A stretch of DNA of 64,000 nt from Streptomyces sp. BA2. Its GTDB lineage: Bacteria > Actinomycetota > Actinomycetes > Streptomycetales > Streptomycetaceae. The stretch covers positions 6,646,001 through 6,710,000 of the forward strand of contig NZ_WSRO01000002.1 in NCBI RefSeq assembly GCF_009769735.1, given 5' to 3'. The notes below the pieces were generated by a model. That model was given only the letters and a program-made list of their open reading frames with translations, was not told where the DNA came from and searched no databases. Positions 1 through 8,094 of this stretch are shown in pieces (within the stretch, counting starts at the first letter, position 1; every line of letters begins with the position of its first letter). Both the position numbers and the translations under genes were made by a program.

Positions 1-84
1 GTCCATCCTGGTGATCTCCCGGGCAGGGCGGATCCTCACGGGGGAGGGTGGCGCCCCGCTGATCCCTGAGGGGTCAACACCCAT
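1..84 (-). CDS. possible 5' end of a leftward gene (partial)
   Basis: An ATG at 84-82 on the minus strand opens a frame of 28 codons that stays open to the window edge. The predicted start reads MGVDPSG, followed by VRIRPA about 16 residues in. The short VRIRPA string resembles the beginning of many GNAT acetyltransferases, so the true start could be the internal GTG. No convincing ribosome binding site is visible and most of the gene would lie outside the window. Treat this as a weak partial call; the alternative is that 1-113 is simply non-coding. Confidence 0.25.
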   Translation of the reverse strand, partial: MGVDPSGISGAPPSPVRIRPAREITRMD

Positions 85-113
85 GCGCCTAAGGGGTGTC
101 GGGCGGGATCCCC

Positions 114-482
114 CTAGGGGGCGTCGGCCGACAGACCGTCGGCGCGCTCCTGCGCCGCCATGACCTCGTCCCCGTGGTCGAAGGCCCACGCTCCGAAGGC
201 CTCGATCGGGTCGAGCAACGTACGGCCGAGGCCGGTGAGTTCGTACTCGACGCGGGGCGGTGACTCGGCGTACGACTTCCGCGAGACCAGGCCGTTGTAC
301 TCCAGGCGGCGCAGCGTCTCGGTGAGGATCTTGGGGCTGATGCCGCCGATCAGGCCGCGCAGTTCACCCGGCCGGCGCGGGCCGTGCCGCAGAGCCCAGA
401 GCGCCACCGCGTTCCAGGTGTTCGCGAGCAGATCGAAGGCGAGCCGGGCGCGGCAGTCGGCGAGCAGATCGTCGTTCGTCAC
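114..482 (-). CDS. HxlR-family winged-helix transcriptional regulator
   Basis: This encodes 122 residues, the usual size for the HxlR (MarR-like, DUF24) family of dimeric DNA-binding regulators, which often sense redox state or small electrophiles. The sequence has the family layout: a first helix with LLANTWN, then RRPGELRGLIGGISPKIL as the recognition region, LTETLRRLEYNGLV, and a wing with PPRVEYELTGLG. There is no cysteine near the N-terminus of the kind seen in HypR or YodB; the single Cys is residue 10. The GTG start at 482 was chosen because the family domain begins within a few residues of it; the ribosome binding site is weak. The gene is divergent from the reductase at 564, across an 81-bp gap, a common arrangement in which the regulator controls the neighbouring oxidoreductase. 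That regulatory link is inferred. Confidence 0.85.
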   Translation of the reverse strand: MTNDDLLADCRARLAFDLLANTWNAVALWALRHGPRRPGELRGLIGGISPKILTETLRRLEYNGLVSRKSYAESPPRVEYELTGLGRTLLDPIEAFGAWAFDHGDEVMAAQERADGLSADAP

Positions 483-563
483 GTACCGAATGGTGCCTGA
501 GCGCCTTCCTACTGTCGTTCCGTACCCCGATGGCCGGGGATGTGGGGCGAGAAGGAGACGGGC

Positions 564-1232
564 ATGCGCATAGGCATCATCGGCGCGGGCGGCATGGCGG
601 ACGCGCTCGGCACGCAGTGGGTGCGCGCGGGGCACGAAGTGCTGATCGGAGGCCGGGACGAGGGCCGTGCGGCGGCACTCGCCGCGAGGATGGGCGCCGC
701 GGGGCACGGAACGCCGCGCGCGGCGGCCGAGTTCGGGGACGCGGTGCTGTTCGCCGTGCCGTACGAGGCGGGGGCCGGTCTGGCCGGCGGGCTCGAAGTC
801 GCCCTGCGCGGCCGGGTGTTGATCGACTGCTCCAACCCGGTGGGGCCCGGCTTCGCCCTGCTCACCGAGGGCGGCCCGTCGGCCGCGCGACGGCTCGCCG
901 AGGCGGCTCCCGGAGCGCGTGTCGTCAAGGCGTTCAACCTCTGCCACGAGGACGTGTGGCGGATGGACCCACCGGTCTTCGACGGCCGCCCGCTCGCGGT
1001 CCCGGTGTGCGGGGACGAGGAGGGCGCGCTGGATGTCGTACGGGAACTGGTGAAGGACATCGGCTGCGCGCCGTTCGCCGCGGGCGGCCTGGAGCGGGCC
1101 GGTCTGGTGGAGGCGACGGCGGCGCTGCTGATCGGGCTCTGGGTGGGGGAGGAGGTGGACGCGCAGGCCATCGCGCCACCGCTGGCGTATGCCGCAGGGG
1201 CCCCTCAGGCCGGGGCCGTCACCTCGCCATGA
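564..1232 (+). CDS. NADPH-dependent F420 reductase family / NAD(P)-binding oxidoreductase
   Basis: The 222-residue product is a cytoplasmic Rossmann-fold dehydrogenase of the COG2085 type (F420-NADP reductase-like). The N-terminus MRIGIIGAGGMA carries the GxGxxA dinucleotide loop at residues 6-11. VLIGGRD follows the second strand, where such enzymes bind the NADP phosphate. VLIDCSNPVGPG and VVKAFNL match the conserved middle of the family. The start at 564 was chosen over an in-frame ATG at 540 because GAAGGAGA lies just before it and the Rossmann fold begins at once. The natural substrate cannot be told from sequence; many family members reduce F420 or are annotated only as NADP oxidoreductases. 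Its end overlaps the end of the small convergent gene at 1219-1386 by 14 bp. Confidence 0.85.
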   Translation: MRIGIIGAGGMADALGTQWVRAGHEVLIGGRDEGRAAALAARMGAAGHGTPRAAAEFGDAVLFAVPYEAGAGLAGGLEVALRGRVLIDCSNPVGPGFALLTEGGPSAARRLAEAAPGARVVKAFNLCHEDVWRMDPPVFDGRPLAVPVCGDEEGALDVVRELVKDIGCAPFAAGGLERAGLVEATAALLIGLWVGEEVDAQAIAPPLAYAAGAPQAGAVTSP

Positions 1233-1386
1233 GCAGGATGACGAGGACGACGCCGACCAGGAGTGCGATGAGCAGCATGCGGCCGACGGGATGCCGCGGA
1301 TTGAGGCGGTGGCCGCGGTACCCCCGTTCGTCGCGCTCGTACACGAAGAGCGGCTCTTCCCGCTTGTCGTCGTCGCTGTTCCCCAT
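1219..1386 (-). CDS. small single-pass membrane protein
   Basis: A 55-codon frame with typical Streptomyces third-position GC starts at ATG 1386. The protein has a charged N-terminal half (MGNSDDDKREEPLFVYERDE) and then RHPVGRM followed by a strongly hydrophobic C-terminal segment, LLIALLVGVVLVILLMAR, long enough for one membrane span. The layout predicts a C-tail-anchored protein with its acidic N-terminus in the cytoplasm. The gene converges on the reductase at 564-1232 and overlaps its last 14 bp. I do not recognise the family. Similar short tail-anchored proteins are common and mostly uncharacterised in Streptomyces. Confidence 0.65.
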   Translation of the reverse strand: MGNSDDDKREEPLFVYERDERGYRGHRLNPRHPVGRMLLIALLVGVVLVILLMAR

Positions 1387-1416
1387 GTCCCACAAGCTAG
1401 TTGAGGGACCGCCCGG

Positions 1417-2124
1417 CTACGAGAGTGCGCCGCCGGACCGCATGTCCTGAACGCGCAGGGCATGCAGTGTGTCGATGCGGTTGGTCGTGATCGCGTCGAC
1501 GCCGAGGTCGATGAGGCGGCGCATCGCGCGCTTCGTGTCCGGTGTCCAGGCCGAGACGAGCAGCCCCTGGCGCTGCACCTGCCCGACCAGTTCACGCCCG
1601 AGCAGCGAGAAGCGGTAGTTGAGCCAGCGGGGTTTGATCGCGTCGAGCACGGCGTGGCGCGGCGGGGCCAGGGTCGTCCAGGTCAGGGCGATCTCGGCGG
1701 CGGGATCCGCCGCGCGCACCGCGAGCATCGTCCGGGCGCCCGCGCAGTAGTACACCCGCTCCGACGCCCCGCAGTCGGCGACGGCGCCGACGACCGCGCG
1801 TACGGACTCCGGTGTGGCGCCCGGCAGATCCACCATGAGCCGGTGGCCTTCGGTCGCCGCGATGGTCTCTTCGAGCGTGGGTACGCCGCCCTCGGTGAGG
1901 CCGCGCACCTCGTCCGCGGAGAGCACGGACAAGGGGCGGTCGAGTTCCCACAGACGCTTGAGGGTCGCGTCGTGCAGCAGGACGGGGACGCCGTCACGGC
2001 TGAGACGGACGTCGATCTCCACCGCGTCCGCGCCCCGGTCGAGCGCGGAGCGCAGGGACGGGAGGGTGTTCTCGCGGACGCTGTAGGGATCGCCTCGGTG
2101 GGCCACGGCTGTCACGGTGCGCAT
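1417..2124 (-). CDS. glycerophosphodiester phosphodiesterase
   Basis: The 235-residue protein belongs to the GDPD family of TIM-barrel enzymes, which hydrolyse glycerophosphodiesters to sn-glycerol 3-phosphate and an alcohol. The diagnostic N-terminal signature is present: HRG at residues 9-11, ENT at 18-20, then EID (metal ligands Glu36 and Asp38) and LLHD with catalytic His51. The C-terminal WTPDTKRAMRRLIDLGVDAITTN region matches the last strands of the barrel, including the usual TNR-type ending. No signal peptide is seen, so it is predicted to be cytoplasmic. The start is the ATG giving MRTVTAVAHRG. It lies 20 bp downstream of the adenosine deaminase stop and is probably co-transcribed with it. 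Confidence 0.9.
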   Translation of the reverse strand: MRTVTAVAHRGDPYSVRENTLPSLRSALDRGADAVEIDVRLSRDGVPVLLHDATLKRLWELDRPLSVLSADEVRGLTEGGVPTLEETIAATEGHRLMVDLPGATPESVRAVVGAVADCGASERVYYCAGARTMLAVRAADPAAEIALTWTTLAPPRHAVLDAIKPRWLNYRFSLLGRELVGQVQRQGLLVSAWTPDTKRAMRRLIDLGVDAITTNRIDTLHALRVQDMRSGGALS

Positions 2125-2144
2125 GGGCCCATTGTGGTGCCGCG

Positions 2145-3203
2145 CTAGGGGGCGAGCCAGGTCTGCGTGTACGTGTCGATCTCCGCGACGATCTTCGCCT
2201 TGCCCGCCGGGTCGAGGAACGACGCGTCGACCGCGTTCTTCGCCAGGGCCGCGATGCCCCGCTCGTCGAGGTCGAGGAGGCGGGCGGCGACCGCGTACTC
2301 GTTGTTGAGGTCGGTGCCGAACATGGGCGGGTCGTCGGAGTTGATGGTGACCGGGACCCCGGCGGCGACGAACTGCTTGATCGGGTGCTCGTCGAGGGTG
2401 GCGACCGCGCGCGTCGCGATGTTCGACGTCGGGCACACCTCGAGCGGGATGCGGTGCTCGGCGAGGTGGGCGAGGAGCTTGGGGTCCTGGGCGGCGCTGG
2501 TGCCGTGGCCGATGCGCTCGGCGCGCAGATCGGTGAGGGCGTCCCAGATGGTGCCGGGCCCTGTGGTCTCGCCCGCGTGCGGGACGGAGTGCAGGCCCGC
2601 CGCGATCGCCCGGTCGAAGTACGGCTTGAACTGCGGCCGCGGCACGCCGATCTCGGGGCCGCCGAGCCCGAAGGAGACCAGGCCATCGGGGCGCAGCTTG
2701 TCGGTGGTCGCGAGCCGGACCGTCTCCTCGGCGGATTCGAGCCCTGCCTCGCCCGGGATGTCGAAGCACCAGCGCAGTACGACACCGAGCTCGTCCTCGG
2801 CCGCCTTGCGGGCGTCCTCTATGGCGTCCATGAAGGCGCGGTCGTCGATGCCGCGGCGCACGGAGCTGTAGGGGGTGACGGTCAGCTCGGCGTAGCGGAT
2901 GTTCTGCCGGGCCATGTCGCGGGCGACTTCGTACGTGAGCAGGCGTACGTCGTCCGCGGTGCGGACCAGGTCCACGACCGAGAGGTACACCTGGACGAAG
3001 TGGGCGAAGTCCGTGAACGTGAAGAAGTCGGCGAGGGCCTCTACGTCCGTGGGCACCTTGGAGTCGGGGTGGCGGGCGGAGAGGGCCGAGACGATGCGGG
3101 GAGATGCCGAGCCGACGTGGTGCACGTGCAGTTCTGCCTTGGGCAGTCCTGCGATGAAGGCGTGCGGGTCGCGTTGCTGGCCTGCGGTGTGGCGGTCGGT
3201 CAC
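2145..3203 (-). CDS. add: adenosine deaminase
   Basis: This 352-residue protein matches adenosine deaminase, the zinc enzyme that converts adenosine (and deoxyadenosine) to inosine in purine salvage. The first zinc motif is HVH at residues 26-28. HAGE at 209-212, RIGHG at 230-234 and SDDP at 289-292 hold the remaining metal and catalytic residues, and LEVCPTSN is the family signature between the last two. The residue after the first motif is His29-Val30 rather than the usual Leu-Asp, a mild departure. The GTG start at 3203 is preceded by GGAGGAAACC; an upstream in-frame ATG near 3329 was rejected because the added sequence does not look like coding DNA. The gene probably heads a two-gene operon with the glycerophosphodiesterase. 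Confidence 0.9.
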   Translation of the reverse strand: MTDRHTAGQQRDPHAFIAGLPKAELHVHHVGSASPRIVSALSARHPDSKVPTDVEALADFFTFTDFAHFVQVYLSVVDLVRTADDVRLLTYEVARDMARQNIRYAELTVTPYSSVRRGIDDRAFMDAIEDARKAAEDELGVVLRWCFDIPGEAGLESAEETVRLATTDKLRPDGLVSFGLGGPEIGVPRPQFKPYFDRAIAAGLHSVPHAGETTGPGTIWDALTDLRAERIGHGTSAAQDPKLLAHLAEHRIPLEVCPTSNIATRAVATLDEHPIKQFVAAGVPVTINSDDPPMFGTDLNNEYAVAARLLDLDERGIAALAKNAVDASFLDPAGKAKIVAEIDTYTQTWLAP

Positions 3204-3327
3204 GGTTTCCTCCCCAGGAACGGGCTTGATCGGCTGATCGGTGGGTCGGGGATCATCGTAGGCGGCGTTCAACCCGTCGAGGGCGGGGGTCGTAGCATGA
3301 CGGAACGCAGGAAAGAGGTGACCCGCC

Positions 3328-4056
3328 ATGTCCCAGTCCGAGGGGTCCGCACCGGACGCCGAGCCCGAACGGGACCCGTGGGCGCCACCTGAGGACGCGG
3401 CCCCGCAGGGGTCGCAGGAACCGTACGGGTCGCAGGGGCCGCACGGCCCGCAGGGACCGCACGGTTCGCAGGGGCCGCAGGGGCCGCACGCCTCGCAGGG
3501 GGCGCCCGTCCCGTTGGAGAAGCGGGATCCGTGGGCGGCGCCTCTGTCGCCGCCCCCGTCGGGTGCGGCTGCTTCGGGAGAGCCGGTGCCGCCGCCTCCG
3601 ATCGGGCCCGAAGGGCCTGGGCAGGTGCCTTACGGATACCCCGGACCGCAGGGACACCCCGGCTACCCGGGCTACCCGGGCTACCCCGGCTATCAGGGGC
3701 AGGGCCCGCCCGGATACGGCTGGCCCGCGATGCCGATGGCGCCCGCCAACGGCATGGGCGTGACCGCGCTCGTCCTCGGGATCATCGCGGCCGTCGGCTT
3801 CTGCCTGTGGCCCCTGGCGATCGTCCTCGGCATCCTCGCGATCATCTTCGGGTCGATCGGACGCGGCAGGGCGAGCCGGGGCGAGGCCACGAACCCCGGC
3901 CAGGCGCTGGCCGGGATCATCTGCGGGATCGCGGGCATCGTGCTGGGAGTGGCGCTGCTGGTGGTGCTGATCGTGGTCCCGGACGACGCGTTCGAGGAGG
4001 ACGGGGCGGCTTCGGGGGGCGGCAGCTACTCGACCACGCTGGTCGTAGGCTCCTGA
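3328..4056 (+). CDS. DUF4190-type two-TM protein with collagen-like N-terminus
   Basis: The 242-residue protein has two parts. Residues 1-150 are low-complexity: about seven consecutive Gly-X-Y triplets (GSQ, GPH, GPQ and similar) near residues 35-55, then a GYP repeat near 113-125. The second half carries a DUF4190-like membrane domain with two hydrophobic segments, [20 protein letters not shown] and [20 protein letters not shown], separated by a short basic loop ([15 protein letters not shown]). AGGTGACCC sits just before ATG 3328 and a GAAAGAGG purine run precedes it. Function is unknown. Proteins of this class in actinomycetes are membrane proteins with disordered Pro/Gly-rich tails. It is divergent from adenosine deaminase. 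Confidence 0.8.
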   Translation: MSQSEGSAPDAEPERDPWAPPEDAAPQGSQEPYGSQGPHGPQGPHGSQGPQGPHASQGAPVPLEKRDPWAAPLSPPPSGAAASGEPVPPPPIGPEGPGQVPYGYPGPQGHPGYPGYPGYPGYQGQGPPGYGWPAMPMAPANGMGVTALVLGIIAAVGFCLWPLAIVLGILAIIFGSIGRGRASRGEATNPGQALAGIICGIAGIVLGVALLVVLIVVPDDAFEEDGAASGGGSYSTTLVVGS

Positions 4057-4479
4057 CGCTTGGGCGGCTCTTGTACCGCTGCTCTTGTCGGGCAGGAGCG
4101 CTTTCTCTGCCGTGCTGAACCGCCGCTCTTGCTTGGCGGGGCGCCTCGTGTAATGCCCTGAGTCGCCGCTTCGCGGCGGATCTTTCCCGCCCACCCACCC
4201 GATTACCCCGCATCCGGGCCCTTCGCTCACCCTGCACCGCAGGGCAAACGGGTGGGTGGGCGGGAGGCATCCGCCGCGAAGCGGCGGTTCAGGGCGGCGC
4301 AGCAGGCGCCCCGCCAGTTCAAGAGCGGCGGTTCAGGACGGGGCCAGCGCAAGGCCCTGGGCGGCGGCCCCAGGCCCGGCGCGGCGGCGTGGACGACGCA
4401 AGGCCCCGCCCGGCGGAAGGCCCGCCCGGCGGCATAGACGACGCAAGGCCCCCGGCCAGGCCCCCCGCCAAGGAACCGC
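4057..4479. other. intergenic region with inverted and direct repeats
   Basis: The 423 bp between the DUF4190 gene and the NADAR gene, which converge, contain no credible gene. They hold a large inverted repeat at 4155-4295, listed separately, and a pair of 16-bp direct repeats (gacgacgcaaggcccc) at 4392-4407 and 4437-4452 spaced 45 bp apart. The apparent frames here are products of the GC-rich repeats. Confidence 0.7.
4155..4295. repeat. large inverted repeat, dispersed family A
   Basis: Arms of 46 bp at 4155-4200 and 4250-4295 are reverse complements with only a few mismatches. Each arm carries GGGTGGGTGGGCGGGA next to a small internal hairpin, CCGCCGCgaaGCGGCGG. The outer arms can form a very stable RNA hairpin between convergent genes, so it may terminate transcription in both directions. 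The same GGGTGGG/CCGCCGC unit recurs near 28.9-29.3 kb and at 54,911-54,943. Confidence 0.8.
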
Positions 4480-5031
4480 CTAGCGCGAGCGGTCCCGTGC
4501 CTCCATCAGGGCGAAGCCCAGCAGATTCGGCCCCCGCCACCTCTCCGGGTCATGGGCCCGCTCATCATCGGCCGCCAGGCCGATCCCCCAGACGCGGTCC
4601 ATCGGGCTCGCCTCGACCAGTACCCGCGACCCCGTACCGACCAAGAAGGACGAGAGCGCGGGCGTGGACGCGAACTTCCGCACGCTGCCCTCGACCACGA
4701 TGCCGAACCGCTCCCGCTCCCATACCGCCTCGTCGAAGCCCCGCACCAGGCGCCCCGCGTTCTTCGCCTCGGCGGGCGTACGCGAGGCGAGGACCGCCCG
4801 CTCCGCCTCCGCGTCGGAGAAGAGGCGGGCCTTGGCGGCCATCATCCAGTGCTCGGCTGTCCCGTACTCCACGCCGTCCACGGTGAACGGCGACGGCCAC
4901 CACTGGCTCAGGCAGCTCGAACCGAGCGTCCCGTCCCGCCGCGGCCTGTGGCCCCAGAAGTGCAGATACTTCACCGGCTCGCCCGCCCGCACGGCCGCGA
5001 CCAGCGCGTCCACCGAGTCGATCTTCGTCAT
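4480..5031 (-). CDS. NADAR (YbiA/DUF1768) family protein
   Basis: About 183 residues matching the NADAR domain of the YbiA/RibX type. Members act as N-glycosidases on ADP-ribosyl or riboflavin-pathway intermediates (YbiA-like proteins detoxify early riboflavin intermediates), while others occur in NAD-related conflict systems. Recognisable family motifs are FWGHRP near the start, LSQWWPSPFTVDGVEYGTAEHWMMAAKA, AGRLVRGFDEAVWERERF and the C-terminal WGIGL...NLLGFALMEARD. The start used is ATG 5031 (MTKIDS); an ATG at 5061 (MSVVRA) with a weak GGACGG upstream is possible. It is divergent from the aldehyde dehydrogenase at 5238. The substrate is unknown. Confidence 0.85.
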   Translation of the reverse strand: MTKIDSVDALVAAVRAGEPVKYLHFWGHRPRRDGTLGSSCLSQWWPSPFTVDGVEYGTAEHWMMAAKARLFSDAEAERAVLASRTPAEAKNAGRLVRGFDEAVWERERFGIVVEGSVRKFASTPALSSFLVGTGSRVLVEASPMDRVWGIGLAADDERAHDPERWRGPNLLGFALMEARDRSR

Positions 5032-5237
5032 GCATGCGAGTTTGGCACGCACCACTGACATTCCGTCCTGGGTTTTCCAGGACGACTCGACACCTGGTCG
5101 ACAGATTCCGTCGCGTAACCAAAAGGCAACAACGGAATCACTTGTTGGAGTACCACTGCTCTGTCAGGATCGGCACTCAAATCGATCTGGAGCTACGCCG
5201 ACCCCCTGGGACGGGGACGACGGCGGAGGAGAGCGTC

Positions 5238-6740
5238 ATGCACAACTTCCAGGCGCAGGACCACTTCGCGGAGGGCGCGCAGTACATCGCGGGACGGCTG
5301 ACCGAGGGCACCTCAGGGCGCTCTCACGCCGTCGTCGACCCGGCCACCGGCGCCGAGGTCCACCGTTACCAACTCGCGGGCGAGAAGGACGTCGACGCCG
5401 CTGTCGCAGCCGCCGCGCGCGCCTTCCCCGAGTGGGCCGGCGCCACCCCCGGCGAGCGCTCCGACGCCATGCACCGCTTCGCCGGCGTACTGGCCGAGCG
5501 CGCCGAGGAGTTCGCGCAGGCCGAGTCGCTCCAGTGCGGCAAGCCCATCAAGCTCAGCCGGGAATTCGACGTACCGGGGACCGTCGACAACGCCGCGTTT
5601 TTCGCGGGCGCCGCCCGGCATCTTCAGGGCCAGTCGGCCGGTGAGTACTCCGGCGACCACACCTCGTACGTACGGCGCGAGCCCATCGGTGTCGTCGGCT
5701 CCATCGCCCCCTGGAACTACCCCCTCCAGATGGCCGCCTGGAAGGTGCTCCCCGCCATCGCCGCGGGCAACACGATCGTCCTCAAGCCCGCCGAGCTGAC
5801 CCCCTTCACCTCGCTCCTCTTCGCGCAGGCGGCCACCGAGGCGGGCATCCCGGACGGTGTCGTCAACATCATCAGCGGGGCCGGGCGGGATGCCGGAGAG
5901 CGGCTCGTCGGGCACCCCGACGTCGCCATGACCTCCTTCACCGGGTCCACCGGCGTCGGCAAGCGCGTCGCCGAGATCGCCACCTCCACCGTGAAGCGGC
6001 TGCACCTGGAGCTCGGCGGCAAGGCGCCGTTCGTCGTCTTCGACGACGCCGACCTCGATGCCGCCGTGCACGGCGCGGTCGCCGGTGCGCTCATCAACAC
6101 CGGGCAGGACTGCACGGCCGCCACGCGCGCGTACGTGCAACGTCCGCTGTACGACGCCTTCGTGGAGGGCGTCGCCGAGCTCATGGAGAGTGTGCGGCTC
6201 GGTGATCCCTTCGCCGACGACACCGACCTCGGGCCGCTCATCTCGCACGTCCACCGCGACCGCGTCGCCGGTTTCGTCGACCGGGCACGCTCCTACGCGC
6301 GCGTGGTCACCGGCGGCGAGGCGCTCGACCACCCCGGGGCGTTCTACAAGCCCACCCTCATCGCCGACGCCGCGCAGGACAGCGAGATCGTGCAGTCCGA
6401 GGTCTTCGGGCCCGTTCTCGTCGTGCTGCCCTTCGACTCCGACGAGGAAGGCATCAGGCTCGCCAACGACACCCCGTACGGACTCGCCGCCTCCGCCTGG
6501 AGCCGCGACGTGTTCCGCGCCAACCGCGCGACCCGCGAGATCAAGGCGGGCTGCGTATGGGTCAACGACCACATCCCGATCCTCAGCGAGATGCCGCACG
6601 GCGGATACAAGGCATCCGGCTACGGAAAGGACATGTCCGCCTACTCCTTCGAGGAGTACACGCAGATCAAGCACGTCATGTTCGACAACACCGCGGTCGT
6701 CCGCAAGGACTGGCACCGCACGATCTTCGGGGACCGATAG
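5238..6740 (+). CDS. gamma-aminobutyraldehyde dehydrogenase-like aldehyde dehydrogenase
   Basis: The 500-residue NAD(P)-dependent aldehyde dehydrogenase has catalytic Cys292 in GQDCTA, Glu258 in LELGGK and the cofactor-loop motif FTGSTGVGK. The C-terminal MPHGGYKASGYGKDMS is typical of the betaine-aldehyde/aminobutyraldehyde branch. In putrescine breakdown this enzyme oxidises 4-aminobutyraldehyde to GABA. The substrate is inferred from the neighbours: a PotDABC polyamine importer and an FAD amine oxidase follow in the same direction, and gabT lies nearby. The start at 5238 is preceded by GGCGGAGGAGAG; the frame is open for 68 codons further upstream, but that region is the divergent promoter space. 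The next gene starts 53 bp downstream, consistent with an operon. Confidence 0.88.
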   Translation: MHNFQAQDHFAEGAQYIAGRLTEGTSGRSHAVVDPATGAEVHRYQLAGEKDVDAAVAAAARAFPEWAGATPGERSDAMHRFAGVLAERAEEFAQAESLQCGKPIKLSREFDVPGTVDNAAFFAGAARHLQGQSAGEYSGDHTSYVRREPIGVVGSIAPWNYPLQMAAWKVLPAIAAGNTIVLKPAELTPFTSLLFAQAATEAGIPDGVVNIISGAGRDAGERLVGHPDVAMTSFTGSTGVGKRVAEIATSTVKRLHLELGGKAPFVVFDDADLDAAVHGAVAGALINTGQDCTAATRAYVQRPLYDAFVEGVAELMESVRLGDPFADDTDLGPLISHVHRDRVAGFVDRARSYARVVTGGEALDHPGAFYKPTLIADAAQDSEIVQSEVFGPVLVVLPFDSDEEGIRLANDTPYGLAASAWSRDVFRANRATREIKAGCVWVNDHIPILSEMPHGGYKASGYGKDMSAYSFEEYTQIKHVMFDNTAVVRKDWHRTIFGDR

Positions 6741-6793
6741 CCGATAGGCCGCCCGACCAGCGGCCCCATCCTCCCGAAAGGGCAATCAAGCGC

Positions 6794-8035
6794 ATGGAGC
6801 AGTACGAGCCCGAACCCCTGTCCCCGGCCCAACTGGCCGCCATGCACCGCAGCCTCAGGAACGGCAGGGGCGCCCTCACCCGCCGTTCCCTGCTGCGGGC
6901 CGGCACGAGTGGAGCGTTCGCCGTCGGCGGTCTCGGCGCGCTCAGCGCCTGCGGGATCCCGGCAGCGAGCAAGGGGCAGGGCGATGTCTCGTCCGACGAC
7001 CACTCGGACAAGGAGAAGCGGATCGCCTTCTCCAACTGGACCGAGTACATGGACGTCGACGACGAGCGTCGCCCCACCCTGGACGCCTTCACGAAGCGCA
7101 CCGGGATCACGGTCAAGTACACCGAGGACATCAACGACAACGTCGAGTTCTTCGGGAAGATCAAGCCGCAGCTCGCGGCGGGCCAGGACACCGGACGCGA
7201 CCTCATCTGCGTCACCGACTGGCTCGCGGCCCGGCTCATCCGCTTCGGGTGGGTCCAGAAACTGGACCCGGCGAACCTGCCGCACGCGTACGCCAATCTG
7301 GCCTCCCAGTTCCGCGACCCGGACTGGGACCCGGGGCGGGCCTACTCGTACCCCTGGACCGGCATCTCCACCGTCATCGCCTACAACAAGAAGGCGACCG
7401 ACGGCGAGGACATCACCTCGGTGTCGCAGCTTCTGGACAACCCCAAGCTCAAGGGGCGCGTCGGCTTCCTCTCCGAGATGCGCGACAGCGTCGGCATGAC
7501 GCTCATCGACATGGGCAAGGACCCCTCGAAGTTCACCGACGACGACTTCGACGCGGCCATCGCCCGCCTCCAGAAGGCCGTCGACAAGAAGCAGATCCGC
7601 CGCTTCACGGGCAACGACTACACCTCGGACCTCGACAAGGGCGACCTCGCCGCCTGCCTCGGCTGGGCGGGCGACATCGTGCAGCTCCAGGCCGACAACC
7701 CCGACATCGCCTTCCACATCCCGGACCAGGGCTACATCACGTCCACGGACAACCTGCTCGTCCCGAACAAGGCGCGCCACAAGCGCAACGCCGAACGGCT
7801 CATCGACTACTACTACGAGCCCGAGCCCGCCGCGCGCCTCGCCGCGTACATCAACTACGTCTGCCCCGTGGACGGTGTGCGCCCCGAGCTCGCGAAGCTC
7901 GACAAGGACGCCGCGAACAACCCGCTGATCCTCCCGGACAAGGAGATGGCCGCGAAGTCCCGCGGGTTCCGCTCGCTGACGCCGAAGGAAGAGACGGCGT
8001 ACGAGGAGAAGTTCGCGAAGCTGACAGGTTCCTAG
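6794..8035 (+). CDS. potD: polyamine ABC transporter substrate-binding lipoprotein (PotD-like)
   Basis: A 413-residue solute-binding protein of the spermidine/putrescine (PotD/PotF) class. The N-terminus carries a twin-arginine motif (Arg30-Arg31 in [10 protein letters not shown]), then a hydrophobic stretch and a lipobox LSAC with Cys53. It is therefore predicted to be exported folded by Tat and lipid-anchored on the outer face of the membrane. The mature domain has [12 protein letters not shown] near its start and the PotD-like [15 protein letters not shown] and [21 protein letters not shown] segments, where polyamine ligands are bound in the family. GAAAGGG precedes the start. It is the first transporter gene of the potDABC set. 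Confidence 0.92.
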   Translation: MEQYEPEPLSPAQLAAMHRSLRNGRGALTRRSLLRAGTSGAFAVGGLGALSACGIPAASKGQGDVSSDDHSDKEKRIAFSNWTEYMDVDDERRPTLDAFTKRTGITVKYTEDINDNVEFFGKIKPQLAAGQDTGRDLICVTDWLAARLIRFGWVQKLDPANLPHAYANLASQFRDPDWDPGRAYSYPWTGISTVIAYNKKATDGEDITSVSQLLDNPKLKGRVGFLSEMRDSVGMTLIDMGKDPSKFTDDDFDAAIARLQKAVDKKQIRRFTGNDYTSDLDKGDLAACLGWAGDIVQLQADNPDIAFHIPDQGYITSTDNLLVPNKARHKRNAERLIDYYYEPEPAARLAAYINYVCPVDGVRPELAKLDKDAANNPLILPDKEMAAKSRGFRSLTPKEETAYEEKFAKLTGS

Positions 8036-8094
8036 GCGGCGCCCCCACGCCCCTTCGTAGTCCCCATGTCTCCCCTCGACCCCCTGGACGCACC

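Noticed and set aside
5034..5237. Extension of the aldehyde dehydrogenase upstream by 68 codons
   Set aside because: The stretch is the divergent promoter region of the NADAR gene; the good ribosome binding site is just before 5238.
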